From assembly GCA_014825775.1 (NCBI GenBank), contig MVAQ01000023.1:103417-167416 (forward strand): a stretch of 64,000 bases of DNA. Reading direction: 5' to 3'. The position numbers and the translations under genes were made by a program. This DNA comes from Krasilnikovozyma curviuscula. Its lineage: Eukaryota > Basidiomycota > Tremellomycetes > Cystofilobasidiales > Mrakiaceae. This document shows positions 23,434-35,720 of this stretch, piece by piece (position 1 is the stretch's first letter; each line of letters opens with the position of its first letter). The notes beneath the pieces were generated by a model. The model did not search any database and had not been told where the DNA came from. It was given only the letters and a program-made list of their open reading frames with translations.

Positions 23434-25981
23434 CTACTTACTCGATCCAGGGTAGTACCAGAAACAGACTGCTATCATCACATAGACACTGTTGGAAAGA
23501 AAAAGTGAAGGAGAACATCAGAAGCCGCGACAGCCCAAGAAAACGTGAAAAAACGAACCTCATCAGGACGAACCCTGCAAAAAAAAGGCAGTCAGGTTAA
23601 ATTTTCATCGAAAGATATGTGTTATGACATGCTCACCTTCTAACCAATTACTTTTGGAGTCGGAGACCGTGGAGTTGACAATCAAAACAGACAGGAAAAC
23701 AACCGCACTCTCGAAGGGATCGAACAGCATCGTGAGTGGCTGACCAATCCACCACCCAAGACAAACCATGAAAGGAATAACAAAGAGTGATATCTGAATA
23801 CTGGATCCAATGGCAACGCTCATAGAGAGATCCAATTTGTCTGAGAAAGGTTTATGTTAGCAACGGATGAGCCTTCGTAGATGAAAAAATGCTGACCTTT
23901 GACTGAGACTGTGACGGCTGTAACGTGCTCAGCAGCGTTCCCGACAATTGGCAAGAGGATCAAACCAACCCATTCCTGAGTGAGCGGGGTGGAGTCCACA
24001 AGAGAGTTGATCGAGTCAACGAGCCCTGGAGACAAAAATATTTTATTCAGTTGAAAGCATAGGAAACAGAAATCAAGGAAAGGTTCGCGGACATTCAGCA
24101 GTGACACCGACCAAAATAGTCACAACTATGAGGGTGATGACAGTGACGGGCATGTTCAACTGAGGCTCTTCACCTTCCTCTTCCTCCTCGACGTGGACCA
24201 GATTTTCATCAGTCTGTGCAGCTGGTGGAATAGGCCTATCTTCGTTGCTAGAAGATGGTTCCAATGGGATAGGCGTTGGTCCGTTCTTCTCGTTGAGTGC
24301 AGCGTTCTGAGCAGCCAGTTTCTCCTCAGGCGTCTTCCTGTATAGTCTGCCAGCTTTACGGAATTGGTCTTTCACTGAGTCGGGGTACTGAGTTGACCTT
24401 GACACTTTGGTGTCTTCGTAGAGGTGGCTGTGGGTGTACAGCTGGAAGAATAGGTAGCCTCCGTAGATGACCAGGAGGATAACGGCGACGCCATGCGACA
24501 TTCCGAGGATATCAGACTGGACAGCCGTTCCTGGAAGGTCGGTGCTGGAAGAAGCAAAATGGAAAGCAGCTGGGATGAGCATGGCAATCTAGCGGAGGAA
24601 ACGTGGTCAGAACGAGGAGCAGATGATAAAGACAAGGATTGACGTACCACTGCCATTATGAGCAGAGAAGAGTTCAACTGAGATGCCATGCCCATGACTT
24701 CTTGCTCAGCAAATCTGGTTCCACCAGCAAAGAAGCACATTCCCAACACCTGAGGAGACAACCGGCACAACACCGCATTAGCCAAGAGTGAAGGAGAGGC
24801 GAGACAGGGGTTCAAGAAACGAACGTACAAGCAAGATGTTGGACAAAATGGATCCAATTAGAGAAGACTGCACAATTTGCAGCTCTCCTTTAATCAGAGC
24901 CAGAATACTAACGATCAACTCTGTAAAAACCAACGTAGAATGGTATCAGGGGGGGAAGGACCATCCTAACAGAAAGGCCGCTTACCAACAGCGTTTCCGA
25001 GGGTACTGTGTAGTTACAATAAGAAATCAAAGCCATGTAAACAAAGGAAACAGAGTCAACTTTGCCCATCGAACAACTCTTTAACAACATCTGGTTCCGC
25101 GAGAGCTAGAACTCACGCATTGAGAAGACCGCCGATCGTCTGACCAACACGCAGAGCCAATTCCTCAGTTGCAAAACCAAGTAAACTGGCCAAAGGAATG
25201 ATAGCCAGGAACGAGAAAACGAACGTCAAGGTGCCACTGAAAAGGGATCCATGAGGTCAGTCTGGAAATACTCCATCAAGATGCGAACGACCCGATGTAC
25301 CTAAGACCACCAAAATGAGCACCCCATGATATTGGAATAAAGCTGGGAGTGTAGAGGGAGCGTAGAGGATCAGTCAATCAGCAGAAAAATACGACCGTCG
25401 ACGGAAGTATACTTACACCAAGAGAAGGTTCAACCAAGAGTACAAGATGACATTCTTGAAGCTGCTCGTATAGGAAGGAGTGTTTACGATTTCTATTTGT
25501 TCCAATGTGGTAGCAGTCAGTATCAGATCGTTCAACTTAGCGCTATAGGAGCTGTAGAAACACATGCTGTGCTGCGCACAACGATGGGACCAAAAGTTGG
25601 CCATCTAATGTTTGACGGCCTATTCTGTCGAAGCAGAAGGACTGAATACCATCAGAGACCTCACTAAATCAGCTCAGCACAGCACTCTGCTTCGTAGAGA
25701 ATGCTCTGCATGTTTCTACCCAACCCGCGCTGTCCTCCTATACCGAACGAAACTAAAGAAACAGGGTTTGATAGGAACTCACTATGCGCAGGTGTCATAT
25801 GCGCCTGAACACCTTCCGTAAACCGTCGAACGATCGACTGGGAAGGACGACTGGAATTGTGTGTGAGGGCCGTTCCTCGTCTCTCGATGGGTGTGTTGCT
25901 GCCTTCACCCCGTTCCATCTGGATGGTTGTCGCCTTTTGAATGGGACCTGGGTGGGAGTCTTCTGATATGCTAGATGACAT
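23434..25981 (-). CDS. VCX1: Vacuolar Ca2+/H+ exchanger (CAX family)
   Basis: The product starts [15 protein letters not shown] at 25981 with a Ser/Thr-rich cytosolic N-terminus, then membrane helices including the two CAX signature repeats: [20 protein letters not shown] (c-1) and [17 protein letters not shown] with [19 protein letters not shown] (c-2). Between the halves lies an acidic loop ([11 protein letters not shown]), also typical. Other family landmarks are [38 protein letters not shown] and [16 protein letters not shown]. The protein would export cytosolic Ca2+ into the vacuole using the proton gradient and thus shape calcineurin signalling. The gene has about ten small introns. The end reads [14 protein letters not shown] at 23434; a GTAAGT donor overlaps that stop, and splicing to an acceptor near 23377 would instead end SSTTVA at 23369. 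Confidence 0.88.
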
Positions 25982-26310
25982 GGCAGGTGGCCTTCCTACT
26001 AGAGAAAGGACGACAAAAAAAAAGTGGTTTTTTGATAGTTGGTGCTGTGTCAAGCTTTTGTTTTCCTTTTCTTTTCCTTGGCGTCGAAGCATTCTTATTT
26101 ATTTTTATATTACGAGGAGGAGAATGACTACCGCCATAAAACACTGCCAGAATACTACAGATTTGTACCAGTGGATGTTAATTTCCTTATTGACAATTTG
26201 TACAGAAAAAAAAATACAGACACCAGTGTCTACAAAGCTACGGATACAGTATTTAAATGTCCTCGGTGCTATTGTACAATCAGCAGTTCCACAGCACGCA
26301 ATCTCCTTTC

Positions 26311-28244
26311 TTACGACCTGGACTTCCAGTGAGCACCCGCAACACCATCGCTAAGAAGCCTGCTCAATGAATCTACGTTCCTCTGGTGAACGCCCTTAAT
26401 GAGCCTGTTCCAGCTTTTGATGCTCCTTTGCCAGCCAGACCTGAGCATTGCTTGAATCTGCAACTCCATACCCCAGTGGGAGCCATCAGACGCTTTGAAC
26501 AGGGACGCATCCTTCGGCTGGGGGAACTCTCTCAGGAGGCGGATCGCCTCAATGTCGCTCAGCGCGTGAGGACGGAGGATCGCGAGCGATGAGTCCCAGA
26601 AGAATTGATAGGACGCTAGAGTTCTTTGGGTTGTCAGGAGTGGAATTCGGGCCTCGATTGAACGCTGGAGAGAAAGGTGGTACGAGAGCGTCAGAGCTCG
26701 CTGCCTTGAGTGGTGAGCACAAGAGCGTAAACAACTCACCTGCACAGCAGCCGACGCCGTTTTGGTGTGGTATCCGTGCTCTTCCTTGAAGGCAGGAATC
26801 ATAAGATCCATATTGGTCATAATATTGTAGAATGCTCTATAATCGACATCCTGGTGTGGAATAACGATGTATTCAAGAGCGGGTGGAATGACCAAGTCTC
26901 CCGACTGGCCGAGTAGGTGGAGTTGGAACGCAGAGTTTGCGGTCGGATCCACGGTGTATGGTCCTCCTTCTGACAGCGGTTTGTTGTATCCCCAGGCGAA
27001 TGGGTCCTCTGCAGGATCCGAATCGAATACTCACATCAGCGACCGCCCGGAAATGAAAGGGGTGAATGGAACTGTTCCTCACCTTGCAGCGAGTTGGACA
27101 GATCTTCAAAGATGGTAATGTAGTCTCTTCTCTCTTCTTCTAATTTACCAACGATGATAGCGTGGGTGATCTTGTCGTCCTTTGACTTTGGAATCGGTGT
27201 GGGAAGCCAGTTTTGAATAGGCATTACCACTGCGCAGACCTCGACAGGAACCAGATCAAAGCCAGAGTTTCTCGTCTCTTTGTGGTCAGCAAGAACATTG
27301 AGATGCTCTCTGACAGCATTTTTGGTGCTAGATCGTCAAAACAACGCGGATCAGTAACGTTCGATCAAAAAGTCAAACAAGGGGAGTCACTCACTGCTCA
27401 GAGATGGTCAGGATTCTCAACGCTCCCAGACGAGACCACTCTTGGCCGTACTCCTGGAGCCAAGCATTACTGGCATCATGGGCTACCACGACCAAGACGA
27501 ATTTCTCATTGATGGGACGGTCGTACCAAGCGCGAAGGAGCTTCTCGTGCAGCGCGGGCAGACTTGCGACACAGCAAAATCAGCGCTTCGATCAGGCACA
27601 AAGACAGAAACGCGGTGCAAGGCTCACTCTTTTTCAACTGTTGGGAGGACAACGACGTTGGAATGGTGACCGTCGAAGGTGTTGGTCGACATTACGACTT
27701 GTTCAATGTCATCGGTTTCAATGATGGCTGCGCGAAAGCGGGAAGGGTGTCGGTCAGTCACTCCCCCAATTTTTGTCTTTGTCGAGGTGACGAAGAACAG
27801 AATAAGAAACTGAAGAGGCTCACGATCTTCCCAGACGCCAGCTTCGTACATGATGTGAAGCAAGTCCCCTCGACCACAGCGGCCTCTGGCTCCATCCGGC
27901 TGTCGGCAATTGTCAACAATTTTGACCTGGTTGCCCATCGCCTTCATCTCGTTGGCGACTGCCCACATGACGTCTCCATGCCATTCAACAGTCGTTGCTA
28001 CCACAGCCCTGAGTTGGTGTGAGCTCGAAGGGTAGATGGATGTCGTCGACGAGAACTGGTCGATCAGGGCCGTGAGGGCGGAAGCAGTGGGGTCTCGACG
28101 CGAGAAATCCGCATGAGCTGGAAGTGTCGAGAGGAGCACCAGGAATGAAGCACAGAGCATAAGAATGACGCCTATCAACTTGTGGGATCCTAACTTCATC
28201 CTGGGAGCATGCGTCGAGGTTGAAATCGGTAGCAGGGACGACAT
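26311..28244 (-). CDS. Putative membrane-anchored GT-B-like glycosyltransferase
   Basis: The Met at 28244 begins a short basic N-terminus and one hydrophobic segment (LIGVILMLCASFLVLLSTL) ending near Ala-His-Ala, a signal anchor or signal peptide. The luminal part reads VVATTVEWHGDVMWAVANEM, VVMSTNTFDGHHSNVVVLPT, VLVVVAHDASNAWLQEYG, LRILTISEQ, VVMPIQNWLPTPIP, HAIIVGKLEEERRDYITIF, EDPFAWGYNKPLSEGGPY and a C-terminal half with YIVIPHQDVDYRAFYNIMT and KTASAAVQRSIEARIPLL. The order, with an IxG-x-E/RRDY start to the second half, resembles retaining GT-B enzymes, and I recall similar uncharacterised proteins across basidiomycetes. Neither acceptor nor donor can be named. Several introns are present (for example one after KTASAAVQ). 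A Golgi or ER role is inference. Confidence 0.6.
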
Positions 28245-29337
28245 TGTTTTTGTCGAGCCGAGCTCGTTGGGGCAAAAGGGCAAAAGACAGGGGAGGAGTC
28301 CAAGCTTAAAGCTTGAATGGGAGTTCTGTTTGATGGTCTAAAAGCAAAGAAGAAATGAAAGATGTGGTTTGGAGGATCAAAGGAAGGTCATGAAATTTTC
28401 CGTCAAGCGGGAACCAGAGACGGTCGGTTTCACTGGCGGAGTCTTGTTTCAGGCATTTTGCTGATCCGAGCGCGGGTTGTTTTGGTTCTTTCGCTCGTTC
28501 TAAAACTCGAATGTTGGGCTGGATGGAAGCATCCCATAAGACTATACGGAATCATTACCTGGCAAGTATAGGGTGGGAGCCTTCTTGATAGAAGGTTCGA
28601 TGCCATCGCTGTGCCACAAGAACCAAAAGAACGGAAGGGAGGCCATCTCAGCGGAAGGGTTTCCTTAGTCAGAGACACTCGTAGTCAGACCCAGGGAGTA
28701 ATAATTGTACTTCCTCCTCGTTTTGAGGTCTACCGAATAATATTGAAAACATCCAGTCAAAGGTGGCGAAAATAAACAATTACATGAACAGACGATAATG
28801 AGAGGAATATTTCCTTCCTCGAGCTACAGATGGATGGGAGCAGAAACTTAAGTTCCTATCTTCTCAAGAGTTTCTTCTTCCCTTTGTCAGCCTTTCGCCT
28901 CGCACATTTGTGATGACAACAGCACCGAAATACTACTGAACGGAGTGAAGTTTCCACCCAGCAACAGAGCTAGATGCTACAAAGCTTCCTTGACTCTGAT
29001 ATAGCATATATGGAACGGTCTCATGCTGTGGATATCACTGACCAGTGTACCAGCCGCCACTGGTGCGAGGTGCGCAGCGTCCGTATCTGTTTCGCCTTTT
29101 ACTGTCGTCCAGCACTTTCAGAACATCCACAACTACTTAGAGGTCGTAGGGACCACACAGATGCTCCAGGAGAAGGGAAGTCAGAGGCTGAATCTTATTT
29201 GCTATTAGAATAGCTTGGCCGAACTGCTTTGCATTTTTTTCTCTTCTTCGAGGTACGTGAAGAGCCCACCCTGGTCGTTGGAAAGCTCACCTTGATGGCT
29301 GAAGCAGTCTTCTTCTACTTCAAATAAAAAAGCATTA
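28245..29337. other. Intergenic region between divergent glycosyltransferase genes
   Basis: About 1.1 kb between two divergently transcribed putative glycosyltransferase genes, so it should hold two promoters. Short frames at 28362-28678 and 28974-29213 show no recognisable protein. I see no RNA gene, repeat or named binding site that I can support. Confidence 0.45.
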
Positions 29338-32093
29338 ATGTCAATACTTCAACCTCCTGGAAGTGGTCAATACCCACCGAGGAACGAACACAGTACCCGT
29401 CCCTTAATTCGACTCTCGCGAGCCTTGTCGCCAGCTGCCGTCCGTTTCACCACACCCGTGAGGCGACCGTGGCCTCTGAACAGGGTAGTGTCGATATCTG
29501 GGCCCGTAGGTGTACCAGGAGCATTCAGGAGATGGCTCATCATCGCTTGTGCTGCCGTGCTGATGTTGGGGTTGATGTACGAGCTCGGTGGACGCGATGT
29601 GAGTGGTCAATTCATGCACTTTTCCAGACGGTGAAGTGTAGATTGTGGTGACTTCAGAAGGTCTTACTGTTCTGGTTTGAACTATGTACAGCAACTCTTC
29701 TCGAATGATCATCAAATGGTGCTGAAAATGGAACCTCAAGAGCCACAAGCGCCTCACCCTCTAGTCTCACCCGTCTCCCAGCCTCTCCCACTTGGATCCT
29801 CTCTTGACCTACGACTTAAAGCATGGGAAAATAGCCCTGACTGGACAGACGTAAACTTTACTTCCTGGAGCGACGCAGCTTGGTCAGTGACCAACACCCT
29901 GAGCCTCTCCGTCTCCCCCACTCTGACCTCCCGAGCTTTCTTGTTACAGCAAAAACACCTGGCCATCTCACAACAACGAATTCAACTCCAAATCTAAGCC
30001 AGAATGGAATACCTACAACAGCACGTTTATCGAGTCAACACGCCGCGGATTAATCAACCATCTGAAGGATCTAGAAGCTAATGGTGCTCTGAATGAGGAC
30101 AGGTGGGGGTCAGGGAAAGGGATGGTGTTCACCGCTGGCAACCGGGATACGTTAGAGAAGGTTGTGGTGACGCTGAGAATGTTGCGCCAGCGTAAGCCCT
30201 CCTCCCCCATCCTCTCTATTCTCCTGTCAAAGTCTAAGTTCGAGCCCTGATATTTTGTTTGGTTCTCTGAAAACAGATTACCATTCCACTCTGCCGGCAC
30301 AAATATTTCATTTCCCATCGGAGAAGCCGGAGGAGGGCGACCAGTTGGTGGAGGAGCTTGAGGGGCTGGGAGCTGTGATGGTCGAAGCTGTGGGCTCAAA
30401 GAAAGATCCGACGAGATCGAAAAATTGTGGGTCTTATAAGCTCCAAAAGTGTGTGTATTGTAGCTGATAACCGTTCTTTTACCTGACAGACCATTTAAAG
30501 GCACTCGCTGTAGTGCAATCACCATTCAGAGAAGTGCTCTACATCGACTCTGACAATAGTGAGCAAGCTACCCCACCCCTTTCTTTTCACATTCCGTTGT
30601 TAATTCGGCTCTTTTTTCCTCCAGCCCCCACTCAGGACCCTAGCTACCTCTTTTCTGCGCCAGCGTACAGACGTCTAAGAGCTTTCTTCTGGCCAGATTA
30701 CTTTCGCACAACGTCAGAGAACCCCATCTGGCCTGTCCTGGGTGTGCCATGTCGTGATGAGTGGGAGATGGAAGCAGGTCAGTTTATTGTGGATAAGAAA
30801 TACCACTTGGATGCGATGCTCCTCAGTCAGTTCATGTTGGAGAACTGGAGGTTTTGGTTCAACTTCAGGTACGTCGTCTCTGTTTCTTCTATTGAGCTTT
30901 AAGGAGGCTTCATACTGACATATATCTGTTGTACAGTGATGGAGGTCTGTTGAGCTTGCGCTTTCTGAATGATCTAGCGGTTTGAGGCTGACCTCTTCTT
31001 TTTCGAGCTCTCAGACAAGGATATCTTTCGGTTCGCTTTCCTCGCTCTCCGGAAGCGATGGGCTGTTAGTGGACGCTATGTTGGAGTTGGAGGTCTTCCA
31101 CCGGCAGATCTGCCTGCTAACGTCGGTCGTGCTTTCTGTGGATTGACTATGGTTCAGTATGATCATTTGGCGGTACCGATTTGTAAGTCGCTTTGCTCCT
31201 TGAAAGTACTCTTTTTGTTTCCTCACTTCCCTTCTATTTAGTCATTCACTACAACATGCTGAAAGGTGTACCTCCGCCGCTCATCCACGAAGGGTTCTCT
31301 TGGGGTGAGTGATACTTTCCATGTTTCGCCCTATCTCTTTGTTTGGTTTGACTCTATTTTCATTTTCTTAGGCCGAACTCAACAATTCCCAACCTTTATT
31401 TTACCCAACCACCACCCTCAAGAACCTACACCGACGAACCAAACCCTTGTCCGCCTAAATTTCGACGACGGCACAGAGTCAAATTCTATAGATGGCGACG
31501 AACAGCCTACTCGAGGGTTCGGCAACGTCGATTGCGATATGCTTGCCAACGCAGATGACGAAGGTGTGGCACTTGCGCCTGCTACTTCTGCTGTGAGGAG
31601 GAGAGCTGCAACAGAACGAGGAGCGAGGATGTTCTTCCATGGCGATTGGGCCAAAGGTCTCGCTTGCGTGGGCTGTAGATACGGTAATTCAATACACCAG
31701 TTCTTCGCTCTTATCTGAAAAATAAGCTGAAGTCTTTCACCATTTCTCTTTTTTTTTTTTTCAGACGACCCTAGACCGGAAGAGGTTCGCGACGCCGAAT
31801 GGCAGGCGAACTGGGAAGCCAACTGGCGAGAATCTGAACGACGGAAAAATATTTTCAAATGGCTGTTTGGTGAACCGATACCAGCGTACGACTACAGCAA
31901 CTCTCTTGGGATTGTATGGGGAGAAGAACAGTACTCTGTCGTGGATTGGAAAGATGATCCATTGCTCAAAGACTTTGAAGTAAGTCGGCGCTTTCAACCT
32001 CTACCGTCCCGCTTTCGTCTGGTTTTGACCTCTTTTCCTTTTGTAACTCAGAAACACATGTATGAAGTTGGATTCCAGGCCACTGGACACTAA
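29338..32093 (+). CDS. Alpha-1,2-mannosyltransferase, Mnn2/Mnn5 type (GT71)
   Basis: Twelve exons join in frame to 654 residues: 29338-29598, 29692-29882, 29950-30191, 30277-30426, 30490-30558, 30625-30868, 30937-30944, 31015-31182, 31242-31304, 31372-31683, 31765-31979, 32052-32093. It is a type II membrane protein: a basic N-terminal tail, one signal anchor (WLIIACAAVLMLGLMYEL, about 66-83), a stem, then the catalytic domain. Family landmarks are GMVFTAGNRDT, SPFREVLYIDSDN (the D-x-D that binds Mn-GDP-mannose), AFFWPDYFRTTSENPIW, EAGQFIVDKKYHLDAML, FSDGDKDIFRFAFLAL, GLTMVQYDH and HYNMLKGV. It should add alpha-1,2-mannose branches to glycans in the Golgi, affecting wall mannoproteins or, in this fungal group, other glycans. 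Exon 7 is only 8 nt and encodes part of the conserved GDKD motif. Confidence 0.87.
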
Positions 32094-32477
32094 GGACGTA
32101 ATGAGCGACGGGCTTGAGGTGAAGCGTTTACGGGTGGCCCCGAAATTATTTCCTTTGCAATCGTCGGCGAACGTTTAGGTCTAGGTTCGACCTCCAGGCA
32201 TCGCTATAATCGCTAGTATCAACGTTGATGACGTGTCTTCGAGGGGCCTCGTACCTACAGAGAAGACTTAGAAGGCGCCGCCAGGTTGTATCAATAGCTA
32301 TCACTAACAGAATTCATGGTGTACACGGTACTGTTATTTTATAAAAATTCTGAAGGTGCGACTTGTCCCAGTGCTCCACTGAAAAAAAAGGAACACCAGT
32401 TTGCGACAGGCTGTGCATCTTAGGAGACGTCCGTCCGGAACTGATTGCCAACACGCAAACGAAAACATTTGGAGGAA
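32094..32477. other. Short intergenic region
   Basis: 384 bases between two plus-strand genes. It contains a stretch (GGTTCGACCTCC, about 32178-32190) that looks vaguely like a tRNA B box, but there is no matching A box or cloverleaf. Otherwise unremarkable. Confidence 0.35.
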
Positions 32478-35311
32478 ATGCACCAGAACTGGCCTCCCCC
32501 CAACGAGGAATGGTCTGGGGTCTCTCCTAATACTCTCTTGAACGGACATTCTTCTCTGAACCTCAATGGCCTGGGGGGCAGCGACCACCTGGTTGACCAT
32601 GCAGAGCCAGGCTCCTCTTCGCACAAGAGGTCCCGCCAATCGACAGCGAGTGCAACTGGGAAGACGGCTGGTCGTCCCAGAGATGATTGGGTTGAGAGGC
32701 TGACCAATTTCGTACGTCTGAGCTGCTGTGACAGCTTCCACTCGAGCAGCTAACGCAGCACTGTGCTAACGTGCGTTCATGCTACCAGACGAATGGTCGT
32801 TACTGCTGCATTGGCACCAACTGTACTCAAGTAAGTGGTGTCTTTTCAAGTTCTTTGTGGTCATCGCTAACAATCTCCGTCCAATAGACCTGGCAAAAGA
32901 GGTCACCTCTCAGAGTCAAGGCTCATGCTGCTGTGTGTTCTCACCTCCCTGACGCCATCAGATCAGCTGCAGAAGAAGCTGTCAAGGTGGCAGCTGAACA
33001 TGCAGAAATGAGGAAGTCCAAAGCTATATCGAATGGCGCTGACGTCGTCATGGACGAGGATGAAGACGGTGAGGGAGACTTTGAGAATGACGAAGACTCG
33101 ACCAATACGCACGGAATACCAACAGCAAATCCAAGAGCAGCTCCACCGATATCATCATCTGCTCTGAAATCCAGAGCTGGCCCATCTGCCAAAGCGTCTA
33201 AGACGGCCCTGGCGACAGTTTACCAGCACTCATCGAGCGCTCCCTTACCCAAATCAACCGCCAATAAGCCCCTCGTCAGGCTACTATCCAGTAAATACTT
33301 CGAACCCATTCGAAAGATCTTCTTGTACAATCAGTGCATCATCGTCGACACCTACACTGGGCTCATCATCAGTCTGAACCCTGCTTCTCCCGATGCGACA
33401 CCAGATTCGTTGACTCAAATTGACGGGATTCCAACAGTATGTGCTTTTAAATTGGCTGTATTTGACTTTCTTAGACTGATTCGAGTGACAGGTTGACCTG
33501 AGGAGCGTCACGCTTCTCCCTGGCCTTGTCGATGCGCACGTTCATCTGTTCCTTCACCCTTACTCTGAAAAAACCTGGGTCGATCAAGTCCTAGGAGAGA
33601 GCATCGTTGAACGAACAGTCCGAGCCGTCACTCATGCGAAGAAGACGCTCATGGCTGGGTACACTACCGTGCGCGATCTGGGGACGGAAGGAGCGCTTGA
33701 TTCGGATGTACACCTTAGAGCGTCGCTTTCACCTCCGCTCTCACTCGCACCCAGTCCAAGGATATACATTGCGACTCGCGCCATTGTTAGCACGGGTGCT
33801 TAGTAAGTGGAGTATCTGCCGCCCTCAGAATTAACATTCTGATTCATTTCTTCCTTCGTACAGTGGCCCTAGAACCGAGAAGTGGGACGAAAAGGGGGGC
33901 GAAGAACGGATTTTTGGTGCTGAAATCGCAGATGGTGTCGATGGCTGTAGGCGAGTGGTTAGGAGACAGATTGGAAAGGGCGCGGACGTGATCAAAGTTT
34001 ATGCCGATTACCCAACGAGGGCAGCTTTGCTCCCTTTTTCGCCCAGGATGGCTTCGCCTTCCTACCCACTGTTGTAGGTCCACTTTATTAATCTAACCGG
34101 TAACTAGAGTCCTTCGACTCATCGTTTTTTTTTTTTTTTTGCTGATGCAGTACAATGGAAGAGCTTGTCGCCATTGTGGAGACAGCCAAGTCTCTGGGTG
34201 TGAAAGTTGCAGCTCATTCTACTTCAGCAGCTACGATGAAGATGTGTGTTGAAGCTGGAGTAGCAACAATAGGTCAGTCTTAATCGCGTGTTTTGACCGT
34301 TTGATGTCTCCTCACTCAAGTCTCAATTGCGATCCTCAGAACACGGATACGACGGTGATCGAGAAACATTCGAGATGATGAAATCAGCAGGAACGATTTG
34401 GGTCCCAACGCTTGCAGCTTACTCGCGAACGGTCGAGCTTCTGTCGAACGAAGTCACTCGCGCTCAATCGATCGCTTCTTTCTCGCCTAGTCCTGTGAGC
34501 GATGCCGAAGTTCGTCGAAGCGTCACTGCTTGGAAACAGGCGGAAGATAGGTGGACTAGGATGCAAAGGGCGTTCAAATTGGGTTTGGAGGTTGGAGTTA
34601 AGATCTGTAAGTTAAGCAAGCTCATCATGGATTTCAACTTGTTTTTCGATATCCTATCACATGGGCTTACTCTATGATGTTGGCGTTGATCTACTAATTA
34701 GCTTGTGGTGGGGATACAGGGTGAGTGAGAGAGTCTCGTTACGGCCTTTGCTTGTAAAAAGACTCATGGCTGACTTCTTTTATGTTGATTGTGCGATACA
34801 CCAACAGAACTTTCGCTCATGGAGACAACGCCCTTGAACTCCAGAGAATGGTTCAGCTCGGTGCTCCAACGTTATCTGTACTTTCTTGGGCTACTCTGGG
34901 TGGTTGGGAATGTGTGCGATCGATGGCTTTTGAAGGAGAAGAAGGCACTGAACGAATCAGCAAATGGACAGATTTTTCTTTGTCAAGACACCAGTCACTC
35001 GCTGCCAACTTCTACAGTTCAGATGCAACTCTACAAAATTTGTCTCTGGGACCGGATGATATAGGTGATCATGACAAGCCTTTCGGGGTGATTGCTGTCG
35101 GTTTTGCGGCAGGTCAGTGAATATTCTGTCTTTTTCAATTGAAGCGAAACTGATGTTCTAACTGAGACAATGAACAGATCTCATAGGGGTTAATGTTGAT
35201 TTGGAAAAGTCTTTCCTTCTGGCGACATCGGGAGCTCGAGCAATCCCCTTTGTGATGAAAGATGGGATTATAGTGAAGCACGAGGGAAGGGAAGTCGACA
35301 ACACCTTCTAG
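32478..35311 (+). CDS. Amidohydrolase-superfamily enzyme with zinc-finger-like N-terminal extension
   Basis: Ten exons join in frame to 730 residues: 32478-32711, 32789-32830, 32888-33436, 33492-33802, 33864-34073, 34151-34272, 34340-34606, 34702-34720, 34808-35112, 35178-35311. The C-terminal ~470 residues are an imidazolonepropionase-like amidohydrolase with every expected metal and catalytic site: LLPGLVDAHVHLFLHP, AGYTTVRDLGTEGA, the putative carboxylated Lys in ADVIKVYADYP, His in VKVAAHSTSAATM, EHGYDGD and the Asp in ISCGGDTGTFAHGDNALE. It should hydrolyse a cyclic or linear amide; the substrate is unknown. The N-terminal ~250 residues hold a basic low-complexity part (HKRSRQS) and CCIGTNCTQTWQKRSPLRVK followed by AHAAVCSH, which could bind zinc like a BED-type finger, then an acidic run. 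No Met or frame break separates the two parts in exon 3. Confidence 0.78.
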
Positions 35312-35720
35312 GCTAATGAAGAGTTGAGATTCTCGAGTTGTAATACGTCGTAGTCCAGGGGGTATATAGAGCCTGTGATGTAATAGTCAGTCAGTCAGCA
35401 AGTGGCGCCCGCACAAAGAAAATAGCCATTGCCGAGAAGGTGAATGCTGGCTCGAGCAATCGAAACATTCATCTTCCTCAACAACCGAACATCAATCATA
35501 TTCAAGCTAAGGGAGAACCCGCATCACATCGTCATCAAGTCATCCTTCCTGTGTCTTCCTTTCTTCCTATTATAAGCCGTCTGGAGTGATCAGCGCGGTC
35601 AGCAGGTTCGAAACTTTGTCCCACAAACTGTAGGATGAGAAACGCTACTCTGACAATTAGTAAACCTTGACTTGAACTTTTCTGGGCTGTTCAGTATTTG
35701 TCTAGGGGACGAGCACCGCA
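35312..35720. other. Intergenic region, 3' flank and promoter
   Basis: 409 bases between two plus-strand genes. I looked here for a missing zinc-cluster exon of the downstream transcription-factor gene and found no Cys-rich frame. No other feature is seen. Confidence 0.4.

Noticed and set aside
32160..32230. Possible tRNA gene, from a GGTTCGACCTCC stretch
   Set aside because: No A box at the right distance and no acceptor-stem pairing that I can draw; the T-arm match is also imperfect.
32789..32950. The Cys/His segment as a sign of a hAT or other transposon
   Set aside because: There is no transposase domain, terminal inverted repeat or target-site duplication; the segment continues into an intact enzyme gene.
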